Assembly (NCBI RefSeq): GCF_020010925.1
Contig: NZ_JAGJBZ010000003.1
Location: 930,001-994,000 of the forward strand
Source: Streptomyces griseiscabiei
GTDB lineage: Bacteria; Actinomycetota; Actinomycetes; Streptomycetales; Streptomycetaceae
Length of the DNA stretch: 64,000 bases
Direction of reading: 5' to 3'
Under the pieces are notes generated by a model. That model was not told the DNA's origin. It made no database searches and saw only the letters and a program-made list of their open reading frames with translations. The position numbers and the translations under genes are program-made. This document shows positions 10,753 through 20,024 of the stretch, piece after piece (positions within the stretch are counted from its first letter, which is position 1; each line of letters opens with the position of its first letter).

Positions 10753-11829
10753 ATGGGGAACGTGAACCGCTTTCGCATGCCTGTGCTCGCGCTGGTCGCC
10801 GGGGCGCTGCTGTCCACGGCGGTGGCCGTGGAACCGGCGGCGGCCCGTACTCCGCCGCCCCTGCGGGTGCTGGCCGACCGGGCGGACGTACGCATCGGCA
10901 CGGCCGTGGACATGAGCGCGCTGGCCGAGGACCGGACGTATCGCAGAACCGTGGACCGTGAGTTCGACTCGGTGACCGCCGAGAACGTCATGAAGTGGGA
11001 GTCGGTCGAGCCGCGGCGTGGGGTCTACGACTGGGAGGCGGCCGACGACCTGGTCCGTCACGCCCGCGCCCACGGCCAGGTGGTGCGCGGCCACACCCTG
11101 GTCTGGCACAGCCAGCTGCCGGGGTGGCTGACGGCCGGGGTCGAGGACGGCTCGATCGGCTCGGCGGAGCTGCGCGGAATCCTCCGCAAGCACATCACCA
11201 CCGAGGTGAAGCGGTACAAGGGGAGGATCCAGCAGTGGGACGTGGTGAACGAGGTCTTCGAGGAGGACGGCAGCCTGCGGAACTCGATCTGGCTGCGTGA
11301 GCTGGGCCCGTCGTACATCGCGGACGCCTTCCGCTGGGCGCACGCGGCCGACCCGAAGGCGAAGCTCTTCCTCAACGACTACAACGTGGAGGGCGTCAAC
11401 GCGAAGTCCACGGCGTACTACGAACTGGCGAAGCGGTTGCGTGCGCGGGGCGTGCCGGTGCAGGGCTTCGGCGCTCAGGGACACCTCGCGATCCAGTACG
11501 GCTTCCCGGGGCAGGTCGCGGAGAACCTCGCCCGGTTCGAGGCGCTGGGGATGCGGACGGCGTTCACGGAGGTGGACGTGCGGATGATCCTGCCGGCCGA
11601 CCCCGACAAGCTGGCGACCCAGGCGTCGTACTTCCGGAGGCTGCTCGATGCCTGTCTGGGGGCGCGGAGCTGCACGTCGTTCACGGTGTGGGGGTTCACG
11701 GACCGGTACTCGTGGGTGCCGGGGGTGTTCGTCGGACAGGGCGCGGCCACGCCGCTGGACGAGGAGTACGGGCGGAAGGCGGCGTACGGGGCGTTGCGGG
11801 ACGGGCTGGCGGAGGGGCGGGGGGACTGA
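10753..11829 (+). CDS. Secreted GH10 endo-1,4-beta-xylanase
   Basis: This enzyme cuts internal beta-1,4 linkages of xylan. The ATG at 10753 follows a GAGAGAGGA ribosome binding site and gives 358 residues. Residues 1-30 form a Sec signal peptide ending near AAA-RT. The catalytic domain contains ENVMKWE, GHTLVWHSQLPGW, the acid/base Glu167 in WDVVNEVFEEDG and the nucleophile Glu273 in AFTEVDVRM. WGFTDRYSWVPG near the end is also typical of GH10. There is no carbohydrate-binding module, unlike the larger two-domain Streptomyces xylanases. It lies 26 bases after the GH115 gene. Confidence 0.95.
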   Translation: MGNVNRFRMPVLALVAGALLSTAVAVEPAAARTPPPLRVLADRADVRIGTAVDMSALAEDRTYRRTVDREFDSVTAENVMKWESVEPRRGVYDWEAADDLVRHARAHGQVVRGHTLVWHSQLPGWLTAGVEDGSIGSAELRGILRKHITTEVKRYKGRIQQWDVVNEVFEEDGSLRNSIWLRELGPSYIADAFRWAHAADPKAKLFLNDYNVEGVNAKSTAYYELAKRLRARGVPVQGFGAQGHLAIQYGFPGQVAENLARFEALGMRTAFTEVDVRMILPADPDKLATQASYFRRLLDACLGARSCTSFTVWGFTDRYSWVPGVFVGQGAATPLDEEYGRKAAYGALRDGLAEGRGD

Positions 11830-11855
11830 CGGTAGGACGGGCGGCGGGACGGACG

Positions 11856-12587
11856 TCAGTAGCGGCTTCTGAACAGGGCCCGGTCGCCGATGAACTGGCC
11901 GGTCATGGCCGCGGTGGCGAGGCGGTCGGCGAAGCGGGTGTAGGCCGTGTACTCGTCGGTGGAGAGGGTGATGTGCCGGGCGCCCTCGGCGAAGCGGTCG
12001 GGGGCGAGGGCGGCGGCGAGGGTCTCGACGTCCTCGTCGGGGGCGAGGGTGAGGACCGCGACGGTCCGGTCGACCGTGCCGACGTATTCGCCGGGGCTCG
12101 CCACGCTCTCGATGTCCGCCGAGCCGTCGGGGTGGTGGGTGACGAGGAGCGAGGGGTTGGCCTTCGCTCCGGCGCGCAGGGCGCGTCGGACGCGCTTGAG
12201 GGCGCGCAGGTCGTCCTCGGCCACGGTGACGGGGTGGAGCGGGACGAGCGGGGTGCCGTCCGGGGCGTGCAGTGCGCTGCGGCGGGTGGGGTCCGCGGTG
12301 GCGTCCTTGATCGAACGGCGGCTGCGCAGCGCGGGTGGGAACGCGCGGTGAATGTCGCCCCAGGCGTCGAGCGCCTTCGGCGCGTCCAGGCCGGTCAGGT
12401 TCTCCAGCCCCGGCGGGTAGGCGGGTGCGATGTGCTCGCCCACGCCGTTCTCCCGGGCGGCCCAGGCCGCGTGGTACGGGGCGAGGAGGAGGTCGTTGGT
12501 CATGTAGAAGTCATGCAGCCACTGGGGGTCCTGGGGGAGGAGGCGGACGGTGGTGGTGGCCGGGCGTCTTGTGCGTACGGGGGTCAT
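11856..12587 (-). CDS. Conserved hypothetical protein
   Basis: A protein of 243 residues with no domain I recognise. It starts at ATG 12587 with a GAGAGG ribosome binding site. It has no signal peptide or membrane segment and looks soluble and cytoplasmic. The C-terminal half reads like an alpha/beta domain (TVAVLTLAPDEDVETLAAALAPDRFAEGARHITLSTDEY). A pair of direct repeats lies 53-91 bases upstream of the start and suggests dedicated regulation. It is convergent with the xylanase gene and downstream of the HTH protein gene. Confidence 0.6.
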   Translation of the reverse strand: MTPVRTRRPATTTVRLLPQDPQWLHDFYMTNDLLLAPYHAAWAARENGVGEHIAPAYPPGLENLTGLDAPKALDAWGDIHRAFPPALRSRRSIKDATADPTRRSALHAPDGTPLVPLHPVTVAEDDLRALKRVRRALRAGAKANPSLLVTHHPDGSADIESVASPGEYVGTVDRTVAVLTLAPDEDVETLAAALAPDRFAEGARHITLSTDEYTAYTRFADRLATAAMTGQFIGDRALFRSRY

Positions 12588-12639
12588 CGGAGTGCCTCTC
12601 GTCGGCAGCGCATCGGTGGGCGTCGGTGGTCGTCGACCG

Positions 12640-12678
12640 ATATCGTCATCTCGACGAGATCATATCGTCAGATCGACG
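12640..12678. promoter_or_regulatory. Direct-repeat operator candidate
   Basis: Two 17-base copies of ATATCGTCA-NN-TCGACG (12640-12656 and 12662-12678) differ only at the two central bases and are spaced 22 bases apart, about two helical turns. The first overlaps a 13-base palindrome ATCTCGACGAGAT (12648-12660). The site lies upstream of the leftward hypothetical gene ending at 12587 and looks like a regulator binding site. Confidence 0.55.
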
Positions 12679-12704
12679 CAATGCCTAGCGGCATCTGGCA
12701 GCGC

Positions 12705-13598
12705 CTACCGGTCTGCCGCTCGGAAGCTGGGCTCCGCCGCCTTCTCGCAGTCGCGGCAGCGGCTCCCCCTCGGGCCCCGGAAGCCGCGGTCGCAGCCGTC
12801 GCAGTTGGTCATCTCGTAGTGGACGGGTGGCGGGGACGCCGGGGCCCGGAACGGCGGCGGGGGCGGCAGCCGGTCCGTGAGCCGGTGGGCCAGCAGGGCG
12901 GCCGGGCGGTGCAGGGGCTCGTTCGGGAGATCGCCGGTCAGGGCGTGGCGTACGGCGGTGGCGGCGATGTCGCGCTCCAGCCAGGCGGCCACGCCCGGGG
13001 CGAGGTGCGCGGTGTCGCAGGCCGAGAGCAGCAGGCGGGGGTCCGTGCGGCGCAGGTCGGCGAGGAGCTCGGTGGCGGTCCGCAGAAGGGCGGGGGAGGG
13101 GCAGGCGGGGTGGGGGACGGCGGGAAGGGGCTTGCGGGGCGCCTTTTGCCTGGGGTCCTTCCGGGGCGCGTGCGCCGGGCGTACGGGCTCGCTCTCCGTG
13201 TGGCCCTTGCCCCGGCCGGGCTGGTTGCAGGAGATCGTGCGGGTGATGATCCGGCCGCCGGGGACGCGCGCGCGTTCGCGGCGGAGGTAGCCGTGGGCCT
13301 CCAGCTCCCGCAGGGCGGCGGCGATACGGGTCGTGCCCTCCTGGAAGCGGCCGGCGAGCGTCTTGATGTCGACGCGGGCGCCCTTGGGGAGCGACTGGAT
13401 GTGCGCGGCGAGCCCGATCGCGACGAGGGACAGCTTCGGGTGCTGGGCGAGGTGGTTGCCGATCACCGTGAAGCGGGCGGTGTGGCGGGTGTGGTCGTGG
13501 AGCAGACCACCGCCGCCCGAGTGAGGCCGGTCCGGGTGGTTGTTGGCCGGAGGCCGGGCGTGGGCGCGCGCGGGCGCGCTAGGGTGCTGCGTATCCAT
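12705..13598 (-). CDS. Helix-turn-helix protein with C-terminal zinc ribbon
   Basis: A protein of 297 residues starting at ATG 13598, with AGGAAGAGA about 10 bases upstream. Residues about 45-110 look like a winged helix: a LAQHPKLSLVAIGLAAHIQSLPKG start, a recognition region KTLAGRFQEGTTRIAAALRELEAHGYL and a basic wing RRERARVPGGRIITRT. A low-complexity proline- and basic-rich linker follows, then a helical part, and near the end CDGCDRGFRGPRGSRCRDC, a CxxC/CxxC zinc ribbon. Similar proteins are common in Streptomyces and are annotated as helix-turn-helix proteins of unknown role. The wing and ribbon suggest DNA binding. Confidence 0.7.
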   Translation of the reverse strand: MDTQHPSAPARAHARPPANNHPDRPHSGGGGLLHDHTRHTARFTVIGNHLAQHPKLSLVAIGLAAHIQSLPKGARVDIKTLAGRFQEGTTRIAAALRELEAHGYLRRERARVPGGRIITRTISCNQPGRGKGHTESEPVRPAHAPRKDPRQKAPRKPLPAVPHPACPSPALLRTATELLADLRRTDPRLLLSACDTAHLAPGVAAWLERDIAATAVRHALTGDLPNEPLHRPAALLAHRLTDRLPPPPPFRAPASPPPVHYEMTNCDGCDRGFRGPRGSRCRDCEKAAEPSFRAADR

Positions 13599-13801
13599 CG
13601 GGAAGCTGTTCTCTTCCTGGGTGGTCAGGCCCTCGCACTGGGATTGCCGTCCCGGCGGGGGCCGTCGTATGTCTGCGGTTGTTGTGCTCGCCGAGCGTAG
13701 GGCAGGTGACCGCTCCCGAATCCAGCCAAGCGGGCGATGTTCACCCGCGAGGGTGAGGCGACCGCTGAGCGGGAGGAGGGGTGGGGTTTGGTGGGGTTCT
13801 T

Positions 13802-14170
13802 TCACCCATGAGTTCTTTGGTGGTGACAGCCCGTGGCACCGGAGCGCGAATTTCCGGGTGCCGGTGGGAGGCCGATCTCGGCCCAGACGGTCTTGCGCGG
13901 CGGGCGCCCGGGAGTGGTCCCCCAGCGGTCGGCGAGGGCCGCGACGACGAGCAGCCCCCGGCCTGACTCGGACTCCGCGCCGGGGGCGGGGTGTTGGGCG
14001 CGGGGGAGTCGTTCGGCGCGGGTGTCCGTGACCTCGATACGGAGGGTGCGGCCGACCACGTAGAACGTGAGGTCGAAGTCGCGGTCTGTCAGCCGCTCCG
14101 ACGGTGCGTTCAACGGTCGGGCGACCCATGATCCCCAACAACTGCGCGTCCTTGAGCTGCGGTACGGCAC
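13802..14170 (-). pseudogene. 5'-truncated HATPase (RsbW-like anti-sigma/ATP-binding) remnant
   Basis: A frame of 122 codons whose middle part reads as the C-terminal half of the short Streptomyces RsbW-like histidine-kinase-type ATPases: DFDLTFYVVGRTLRIEVTDT, then SGRGLLVVAALADRWG and KTVWAEIGLP. The first half of that family, including the ELVTNAVxHG N-box, is missing or degenerate; only LNAPSERLTDRDF resembles what should follow it. The upstream DNA belongs to the end of the GHKL-nuclease gene, whose stop is 40 bases away. I read this as a gene truncated by a rearrangement. A functional short protein is possible but would probably not bind ATP. Confidence 0.55.
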
Positions 14171-14209
14171 CGTCCGGGCTCAGGCGTGCTCGCCCCGGGA
14201 GTCGCCCCC

Positions 14210-16234
14210 TCAGCTCACGCTGACGTCGTCCGCCTGGGCGGACTTCGTGGCGTACGCGGCCGGGGGCTGACCGTCCCGGCGAGGTGGGGGAACCGTCGCG
14301 TCGGCGACCAGCTCCGCCACCGCGTCGCCGTGGTTGCGGACCAGGTAGTCCATGGCGTGTTCGGTGGAGGACTGGTACTCCAGTTGTTGGCCGTAGAAGC
14401 GGAGCCGGGTCTCGCAGTCCTGGACGAGTTCGCCCCAGGTGCGTACCCAGATCCGGTACGTCGGCTGGTTGAGGGCGCAGCCGGGGGGATTGTGGGGCTG
14501 GTGGGACAGCTCGCGGAGCGTGTCCGTCATGTCGTTGCCGACCAGCCAGAAGTCCCACGTCGTACGGGTGTCACGGAACCGGTCGTCCTTCCGGACGGCC
14601 TGTGCGTAGCTGCTGAGCTGCTCGAACTCGCCCAGTCCCAGGGTGAGGCGAGGGCGTTTGAGTTCGACCACCAGATGGTGCCGCTCGTCATGGCGGTGAC
14701 GGGAGGCTCGCGACAGCATGAGGTCGACGATGGCCTGGCGTCCGTCCGGCCGGAGCACCGCAGGGCCCGTCGGTTCCTCGCGGCCCAGCAGGTGGCAGTG
14801 CTGTCGCAGCACCTCGGTGAGACTTCGATCGCTCACATGCAGGCCGTACTCCTCGCCGAAGACCCAGCACTCGTTCTCCAGGATTCGGTGGAGTTCGGTG
14901 CGCTCCTTGACGCGGTTCTTGGCCTCGGGGTCGAAGACGAGGTGTTCCAGAGCCGCCAGGAAGTCCAGCCGACTGGTCGCGGCCGTCGAGGCCTTGACCA
15001 GAGCTGAAAGGGGAGTGCGGTCGAGGAGCCGGTTGAGTTGTTCCCGTTCCTGCTTGGAGAGGCTGAACAGTTCCTCGGCGATCCGCAGCACGTCCGAGGG
15101 CTCGTGCGCGAGCACGGACCGGAGCAGGGCGAACGTGGTCCTGCGCGTGCCGGTGGATTTGGGCAGGTGGCGGAAGACGGTCGTGGCCACCGCGTCGAAC
15201 GTCTCGCGTTCGGTGCGTTCGCGTGCGCCGGCGGGCTGCCCCGCGTACGGGTAGATGCCTTCCCGGCGCCATTCGGCGACCTGTTCCCGCCGCCGTTCGT
15301 CCACGCGGGCGCGGAAGTGGGCCTTGAGCTGGTCACGGGCCGTCGTGAGCACTTCGGCCAGCGGCCCGTGCGACGCCCAGTCGGTGAAGGCGAGATCCTC
15401 GGAGTCGACCTCGTCGAAGCCGGACCAGCTGAGATGCGCCGTGAACTCGAAGCCCGGGGCCTGGATGCCAGGCTTGAGCTGCGCTCGCGACATGCCTTCG
15501 CCGTCGCACAGGAAGAGCGCGCGGGTGACCGGCCTGCGCCACTCGACGACCTTCAGCTTCGCGGGGTCGCCGTCCCAGCCGACGGGGGAGGGAAGCACGT
15601 AGTCGCACATGTGCGCCTGCTCGGCGGCCGGGTCGAGGTCCTGGCCGTCGTACTCGATGCGTACGTCCGGGTACTTCTCCAGGTACGTGGCGAACGCCGT
15701 GGTGAGCGATGACCTGGCGCGTTCGTCGGCCAGGACACTCAGCTGCTCGTCCCCGCCGAACGCCTCGAACAGCGTGCCGATGGGGTCGTCGGCGGGTTCC
15801 GGGTCGCCGATGTCGAACTCGTCCATCGAGCGCCGGTCCGCCTCTATCACCAGCTGCTGCCGGCCCCCTGGCGCGTCGCTGACGCTGGTCCAGCGCACCT
15901 GGGTGCCGAGTGCGAAGGCGCGCACCCGGCCGCGTCCGTTCTTGCCGTGCAGAGCGCGCTTCTTGACCGGGCTGCCCTGCGCACGCTTCTTCCAGGAGGC
16001 GCCGATCGGCCGGAAGTACTCCTCGCAGTGCTCGGCCGACATCCCGCTGCCGTCGTCCTGGACGCGGACCCGGTCCACGCCGCCCAGGTCGTTGCGCTCC
16101 AGCGTGACGACGACGTGCCCGGCGTCGGCGTCGACGGCGTTCCAGATCAGCTCCTCGACCGCGCCGATCGGATCGCGCAGCCGCGCCAGCTCGGCGACGT
16201 GCTCCCGGCTGGTCTCCAGCCGCACCTTCACCAT
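14210..16234 (-). CDS. GHKL ATPase fused to a Shedu-like (DUF4263) nuclease domain
   Basis: A protein of 674 residues from ATG 16234; an in-frame GTG at 16414 would overlap the divergent gene and adds no similarity. Residues 1-180 form a GHKL (Hsp90/MutL/MORC-type) ATPase: Glu28-Leu-Ile-Trp-Asn32-Ala-Val-Asp35, DDGSG at 60-64 and the lid GKNGRG at 97-102. The middle part is helical. The C-terminal part has LENECWVFGEEYGL and a PD-(D/E)XK pattern with Asp504 in AIVDLML and Glu524-Leu-Lys526 in HLVVELKRP, then FEQLSSYAQAV. This is characteristic of Shedu/DUF4263 nucleases, which act in phage defence. Expression is divergent from the secreted-protein gene at 16380. A conflict-related nuclease gated by ATP is inferred, not demonstrated. 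Confidence 0.75.
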   Translation of the reverse strand: MVKVRLETSREHVAELARLRDPIGAVEELIWNAVDADAGHVVVTLERNDLGGVDRVRVQDDGSGMSAEHCEEYFRPIGASWKKRAQGSPVKKRALHGKNGRGRVRAFALGTQVRWTSVSDAPGGRQQLVIEADRRSMDEFDIGDPEPADDPIGTLFEAFGGDEQLSVLADERARSSLTTAFATYLEKYPDVRIEYDGQDLDPAAEQAHMCDYVLPSPVGWDGDPAKLKVVEWRRPVTRALFLCDGEGMSRAQLKPGIQAPGFEFTAHLSWSGFDEVDSEDLAFTDWASHGPLAEVLTTARDQLKAHFRARVDERRREQVAEWRREGIYPYAGQPAGARERTERETFDAVATTVFRHLPKSTGTRRTTFALLRSVLAHEPSDVLRIAEELFSLSKQEREQLNRLLDRTPLSALVKASTAATSRLDFLAALEHLVFDPEAKNRVKERTELHRILENECWVFGEEYGLHVSDRSLTEVLRQHCHLLGREEPTGPAVLRPDGRQAIVDLMLSRASRHRHDERHHLVVELKRPRLTLGLGEFEQLSSYAQAVRKDDRFRDTRTTWDFWLVGNDMTDTLRELSHQPHNPPGCALNQPTYRIWVRTWGELVQDCETRLRFYGQQLEYQSSTEHAMDYLVRNHGDAVAELVADATVPPPRRDGQPPAAYATKSAQADDVSVS

Positions 16235-16379
16235 GATGTGGGTTTCTCCGGTTCTGTCACACGCCCCTGAACGAGAGCAAAGTCTGCCCCCTCCGGTGGG
16301 TTTGACGTGGGGAATCGCCGCGAGATCACTCTTGGTACTCTGCCGCCTCCCGTATGGACATCCATTCGAAGAGGTGTAA

Positions 16380-17207
16380 ATGAAGTCAGGCAGACGAACC
16401 GTCGCGGCGGCCACGCTCGTGGGGGCGCTCGGGCTCTCGGTGCTGAACGCGCCGGCGGCTCAGGCGGCGGACACCGGTATCACCGTGTCGGACATCGTCA
16501 TCAACAAGGGCAAGCCGATCGTGGTCGGCACGACGAAGGAAGTGGCGCCGCCGATCTCCTTCAACATCGCCCTGCCGTCCGGGCAGAGCACCGCGAAGCC
16601 CTCCGGTTACACCGCGCACCCCTTCATCTACCGGGGTAGCAGGAGCAAGGCCGTCGACACCGGCGACGGCTACATCGGGCCGGGTATCTACACCTGTTTC
16701 GAGATCGACGCCAAGCATGCCCGCTGCGAGGGCGAGTTCCACATCGACCCGCACTGGAGCCGGAAGCAGGTCGACACCAACGCGGCGGCGACCACCTGGA
16801 AGACCGCTGTCGCGCTGCGCCTGTGGAAGTCCGGCGGCGGTCTCAAGACCGAGGAGTACGAGACCCGGTCCAAGACCGTGCAGCTCAAGCGCGCGGCCAG
16901 GGCCACCGTCGGGGCCACGCCGGAGACGGTCACCAAGGGCAAGAAGATCACCGTCACGGGCAAGCTGACCCGGGCGAACTGGAGCACCAAGAAGTACGGC
17001 GGCTACAGCGGCCGTACGGTCAGCCTCCAGTACCGCGCCTCGGACGCCACCTCGTTCAAGACGGTCAAGAAGGTCACCACCAGCTCCACCGGTGCCCTGA
17101 AGACCACGGTGAACGCCTCCGCCGACGGCTTCTACCGCTGGGTGTACTACGGCAACACCACGACCGACACCGCCACCAGCCCGGCGGCCTACGTCGACGT
17201 GCGCTGA
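16380..17207 (+). CDS. Secreted protein of unknown function
   Basis: A protein of 275 residues with a clear Sec signal peptide (about 1-29, ending AAQA-AD). The mature part has about 130 residues with two cysteines (CFEIDAKHARCEG), followed by a segment (about 178-275) that resembles an Ig-like or bacterial surface beta-sandwich repeat: VGATPETVTKGKKITVTGKL and, at the end, DGFYRWVYYGNT. Such secreted proteins are common in Streptomyces and their role is unknown. It is divergent from the GHKL-nuclease gene and convergent with the RNA-repair operon. Confidence 0.7.
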   Translation: MKSGRRTVAAATLVGALGLSVLNAPAAQAADTGITVSDIVINKGKPIVVGTTKEVAPPISFNIALPSGQSTAKPSGYTAHPFIYRGSRSKAVDTGDGYIGPGIYTCFEIDAKHARCEGEFHIDPHWSRKQVDTNAAATTWKTAVALRLWKSGGGLKTEEYETRSKTVQLKRAARATVGATPETVTKGKKITVTGKLTRANWSTKKYGGYSGRTVSLQYRASDATSFKTVKKVTTSSTGALKTTVNASADGFYRWVYYGNTTTDTATSPAAYVDVR

Positions 17208-17224
17208 CCCCCTCAAGAGACCCC

Positions 17225-20005
17225 TCAGGACAGGGTCGGCACCTCGCCGCCCTCCGCCCGCGTCAGTGTGACCCCCGCCAAGCCGCGTAGCCGGCGGTCC
17301 GCCACGGCGGCCAACTCGTCGGCGGTCGGCGGGGAGTGGCCCAGGCCGATCGCGTAACGGGCGGGGGCCGTGGTGAAGGGGCGGGGCCAGGCGTGGCAGT
17401 CGGGGGCGAGGTCGGCGAGGTCCGTGATCAGGGCCCGCATCCTGCCCCGTACCCGGCCCTCGTCCGTGCTCCCGCCCCGGCCCCCCTCCACCGTCACGAC
17501 CGCCCACGCGGCGTGGCGGCGGTGGAGCGGGGGAGGGGTGAGGAGGGCGGACAGGGGGCTGCCCTCCTCCAGCGACTCCCAGGCCCGGAACAGCTCTTGG
17601 GTGATCAGATCGCGCATGCCCGCCGTGACCTGGTCCGTGCAGGGACGGACCGGGGCCGAGGGGGTCGCGATCATGAGGGGGAGCGCGCACCGCTCGACCG
17701 CACCCACCGGCTCGCGCCAGTCCCACGCCGCCCAGGTCGCGAAGAAGTGCCGGAGGAGATCGGCGGGTGACCGCTCGCCGGCCTCGCGCGCGGTGCGGGC
17801 CGCCAGCACCGACCACGCCAGGCCCGGCAGCCCGCCGAACGGTGCCGAGTCCAGGCCCCGCGCCCTCGCCCATGCCTTGACCTGCCTGGCCAGCCCGGCG
17901 AAGGCCGGACCGTGGGCGCCCGCCGAGGCGAGTACCGCCTCCGCGTCGCTCACCGCGCTGAGCGCGATCGCCGCCGCCTCGCCCAGCTCGGTCCGTCGCG
18001 CCACCGCCTCCGCCGGGTCCATGGAACCCGTGGCCACGACCGCCAGATCCACCGCCAGCCCGTCGAGCCGCAGCCGCAGACCGGGTACGCGTGCCCCGAC
18101 CACCTCCCGCACCTCGGCGGTCGCCCGGATCGACTCCTTCAACTTCCCTTCCACAGTCGCCAGTTCGGCCCTGCCCGGCAGCGCCGCCACCAGGTCCAGA
18201 TCCGCGCCGGGCAGCGCGCAGCCCATGCGCCGGGAGCCGACCACATGCACGACACCGGAGGGGAACGCGTCGGTGAGGAGGCGGGTGACCCGGTCGGCCA
18301 CGGCGGAGCCGGCGGCCTCGTCCCGGTACGGGGTCGGCGTCGGCTCCTCCCGCCAGCGCACCTCTCCCGTCCCCAGGCTCACCGTCGCCCGCACCCGCAT
18401 CGGCTCGTCCCCGCGCCGCGACAGCAGCGCCAGCTCGCCGACCCCGGCCGACAGGGGGGTGAGCCGGGTCGCACACGCTGCGGCCAGGGCGTTCGGGTCG
18501 GTGGTGCGGCCCAGGCTCAGATGCGGGGTGAAGCCCTCCTGGCGCCCCCGGCAGCGCGGGAAGTGGCGTACGAGGGTGCTGTGCAGCTCGGCCCAGGGCT
18601 CCGCGCCCGCCGCCGCCGGGTCCAGCCACACCGTCGCGTCGTCCCGGTGCCCGAACCAGTGCACGCCCTCCAGCCGGGCGTCGAACGGCGAGGTCGTGGC
18701 CGTCGCGAGGACCGAGGCCGCCTCCTCGAAGGCGTGTTCCGGTACGAAGCCGAAGAGGACGTTCACATGCGGGGGCCAGCGGTGGATCTGCGGGTCGTTC
18801 CTCCGGCGGATCTCCTGGAGCGGCGGCCACAGCTCCTCGGGAGGCAGCCACGCCAGCGCCGTGCGGGCCGTCGGCCGGAGGTCGAGACGGGCGAGGCCGC
18901 TGTGCGGGGCCTCGGGCGCCACCTCCGCCCGGACCCCGTAGTGGTCCGAGACGAACAGCCCCTCCGCCGTGGGCGTGTCCCCGTACAGCTCGGCCGAGCG
19001 CACCCCCAGGCCCGCGCCGCGCAGCAGGACCCGGTCCAGCCGGGACGCCCGTCCGGACAGCGACGAGACCGCGGCCAGCGGGTTGGCGGTCGGGTCGAAG
19101 GTCGGTGTCGTGTCCGCCCGGCCGTGCGTCTCGCTCCACGCGTCCCGCATGCCCAGGGCCGACTGCGGGGTGTCGCCGCCGTCGTTGAAGTCGCCGAGGA
19201 GCAGCAGATCGGCGTCCAGGCCCGCCAACCCCTCGGCGAGACGGGCCAGTTCGGCGGTACGGCGACCGGCGCCGTCGGCCGAGTGGTCGCTGCTCAGATG
19301 CGTCGCCGCCACGACCAGGGGGTGCGCGCCCGTCTCCACCACCACGGCCGTCACCGCCTTGTGCGGGCCCAGCGCGTGGAACGCGGCCTCGCGCACCGGC
19401 AGCCGGCTCAGCAACAGCAGCCCGCACTCCGCCACGTCCCGCCCGGACGGGGCCGTGCCCAGGGTCCAGCCCTCCCGCAGCCAGGGCTCGCGCAGCAGCA
19501 GGGCCAACAGCTCCGCCTCGACCTCCTGCAACGCGATCACGTCCGCGTCCGCGTCCCGCAGGGCCCGCAGCAGCAGCGGTCTGCGCCGGGCGGTGTCGAT
19601 GAGATCGGCGTCGTAGCGGTCCCAGAGGGTGTTCCAGGTCAGCACCCGGACGGAGGAGGCGGCAGCCTCTCGCGGTGAGCCGGTCGCGGGCGCCCAGCGC
19701 TCGCCGTCCCACGCGTGCGGTGTGCGCGCCGTGAAGAACGGCGCCCGGAGCAGCCGCGCCTCCCGTACGCGCCCCGCGTCCGTCGCGTCCATCCGGTCCA
19801 CACCCGTGGCCCGGTCCCAGACCACCTCGCCGTCCGCCTCGAAGAACAGCACCCGGTGCCACGGGATCTCCCCGCCGGGCACGAACGCGGGCAGCGGGAC
19901 CCGCTTGGGCGCGGCGTTGCGCTGCAGCACGCCGAGCACGAAACGGGCCGGGTCGAAGCGCGCGTCCCAGCGCACCCGGTGATAGATCTCCTCGCTCGTC
20001 CGCAC
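17225..20005 (-). CDS. MJ1316-EEP-2H-poly(A) polymerase-like RNA repair polyprotein
   Basis: A protein of 926 residues with four recognisable parts. Residues 1-70 form an MJ1316 (DUF504) domain, [18 protein letters not shown] with [19 protein letters not shown], predicted to recognise RNA cyclic-phosphate ends. Residues 118-362 form an endonuclease/exonuclease/phosphatase domain with Asn125, Glu161, GDFND at 271-275 and SDH at 353-355. Residues about 370-550 form a 2H phosphoesterase domain with HVN at 413-415 and HLS at 495-497. From about 570 a nucleotidyltransferase domain has Gly590-Ser591 and Asp602/Asp604, followed by a poly(A)-polymerase-like helical part ([11 protein letters not shown]). 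The GTG start at 20005 lies 19 bases after the RNA ligase-kinase gene, so the two form an operon. It should process RNA ends; substrates are unknown. Confidence 0.85.
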   Translation of the reverse strand: MRTSEEIYHRVRWDARFDPARFVLGVLQRNAAPKRVPLPAFVPGGEIPWHRVLFFEADGEVVWDRATGVDRMDATDAGRVREARLLRAPFFTARTPHAWDGERWAPATGSPREAAASSVRVLTWNTLWDRYDADLIDTARRRPLLLRALRDADADVIALQEVEAELLALLLREPWLREGWTLGTAPSGRDVAECGLLLLSRLPVREAAFHALGPHKAVTAVVVETGAHPLVVAATHLSSDHSADGAGRRTAELARLAEGLAGLDADLLLLGDFNDGGDTPQSALGMRDAWSETHGRADTTPTFDPTANPLAAVSSLSGRASRLDRVLLRGAGLGVRSAELYGDTPTAEGLFVSDHYGVRAEVAPEAPHSGLARLDLRPTARTALAWLPPEELWPPLQEIRRRNDPQIHRWPPHVNVLFGFVPEHAFEEAASVLATATTSPFDARLEGVHWFGHRDDATVWLDPAAAGAEPWAELHSTLVRHFPRCRGRQEGFTPHLSLGRTTDPNALAAACATRLTPLSAGVGELALLSRRGDEPMRVRATVSLGTGEVRWREEPTPTPYRDEAAGSAVADRVTRLLTDAFPSGVVHVVGSRRMGCALPGADLDLVAALPGRAELATVEGKLKESIRATAEVREVVGARVPGLRLRLDGLAVDLAVVATGSMDPAEAVARRTELGEAAAIALSAVSDAEAVLASAGAHGPAFAGLARQVKAWARARGLDSAPFGGLPGLAWSVLAARTAREAGERSPADLLRHFFATWAAWDWREPVGAVERCALPLMIATPSAPVRPCTDQVTAGMRDLITQELFRAWESLEEGSPLSALLTPPPLHRRHAAWAVVTVEGGRGGSTDEGRVRGRMRALITDLADLAPDCHAWPRPFTTAPARYAIGLGHSPPTADELAAVADRRLRGLAGVTLTRAEGGEVPTLS

Positions 20006-20024
20006 GGTTCCTCAGACCTCTTTC

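Noticed and set aside
14210..16414. GTG start at 16414 for the GHKL-nuclease gene
   Set aside because: It would overlap the divergent secreted-protein gene, and the GHKL domain begins right after ATG 16234.
16386..19862. Minus-strand frame of about 1158 codons overlapping the RNA repair gene
   Set aside because: Same strand but different frame from the clear MJ1316/EEP/2H protein; Gly/Arg-rich and motif-free.
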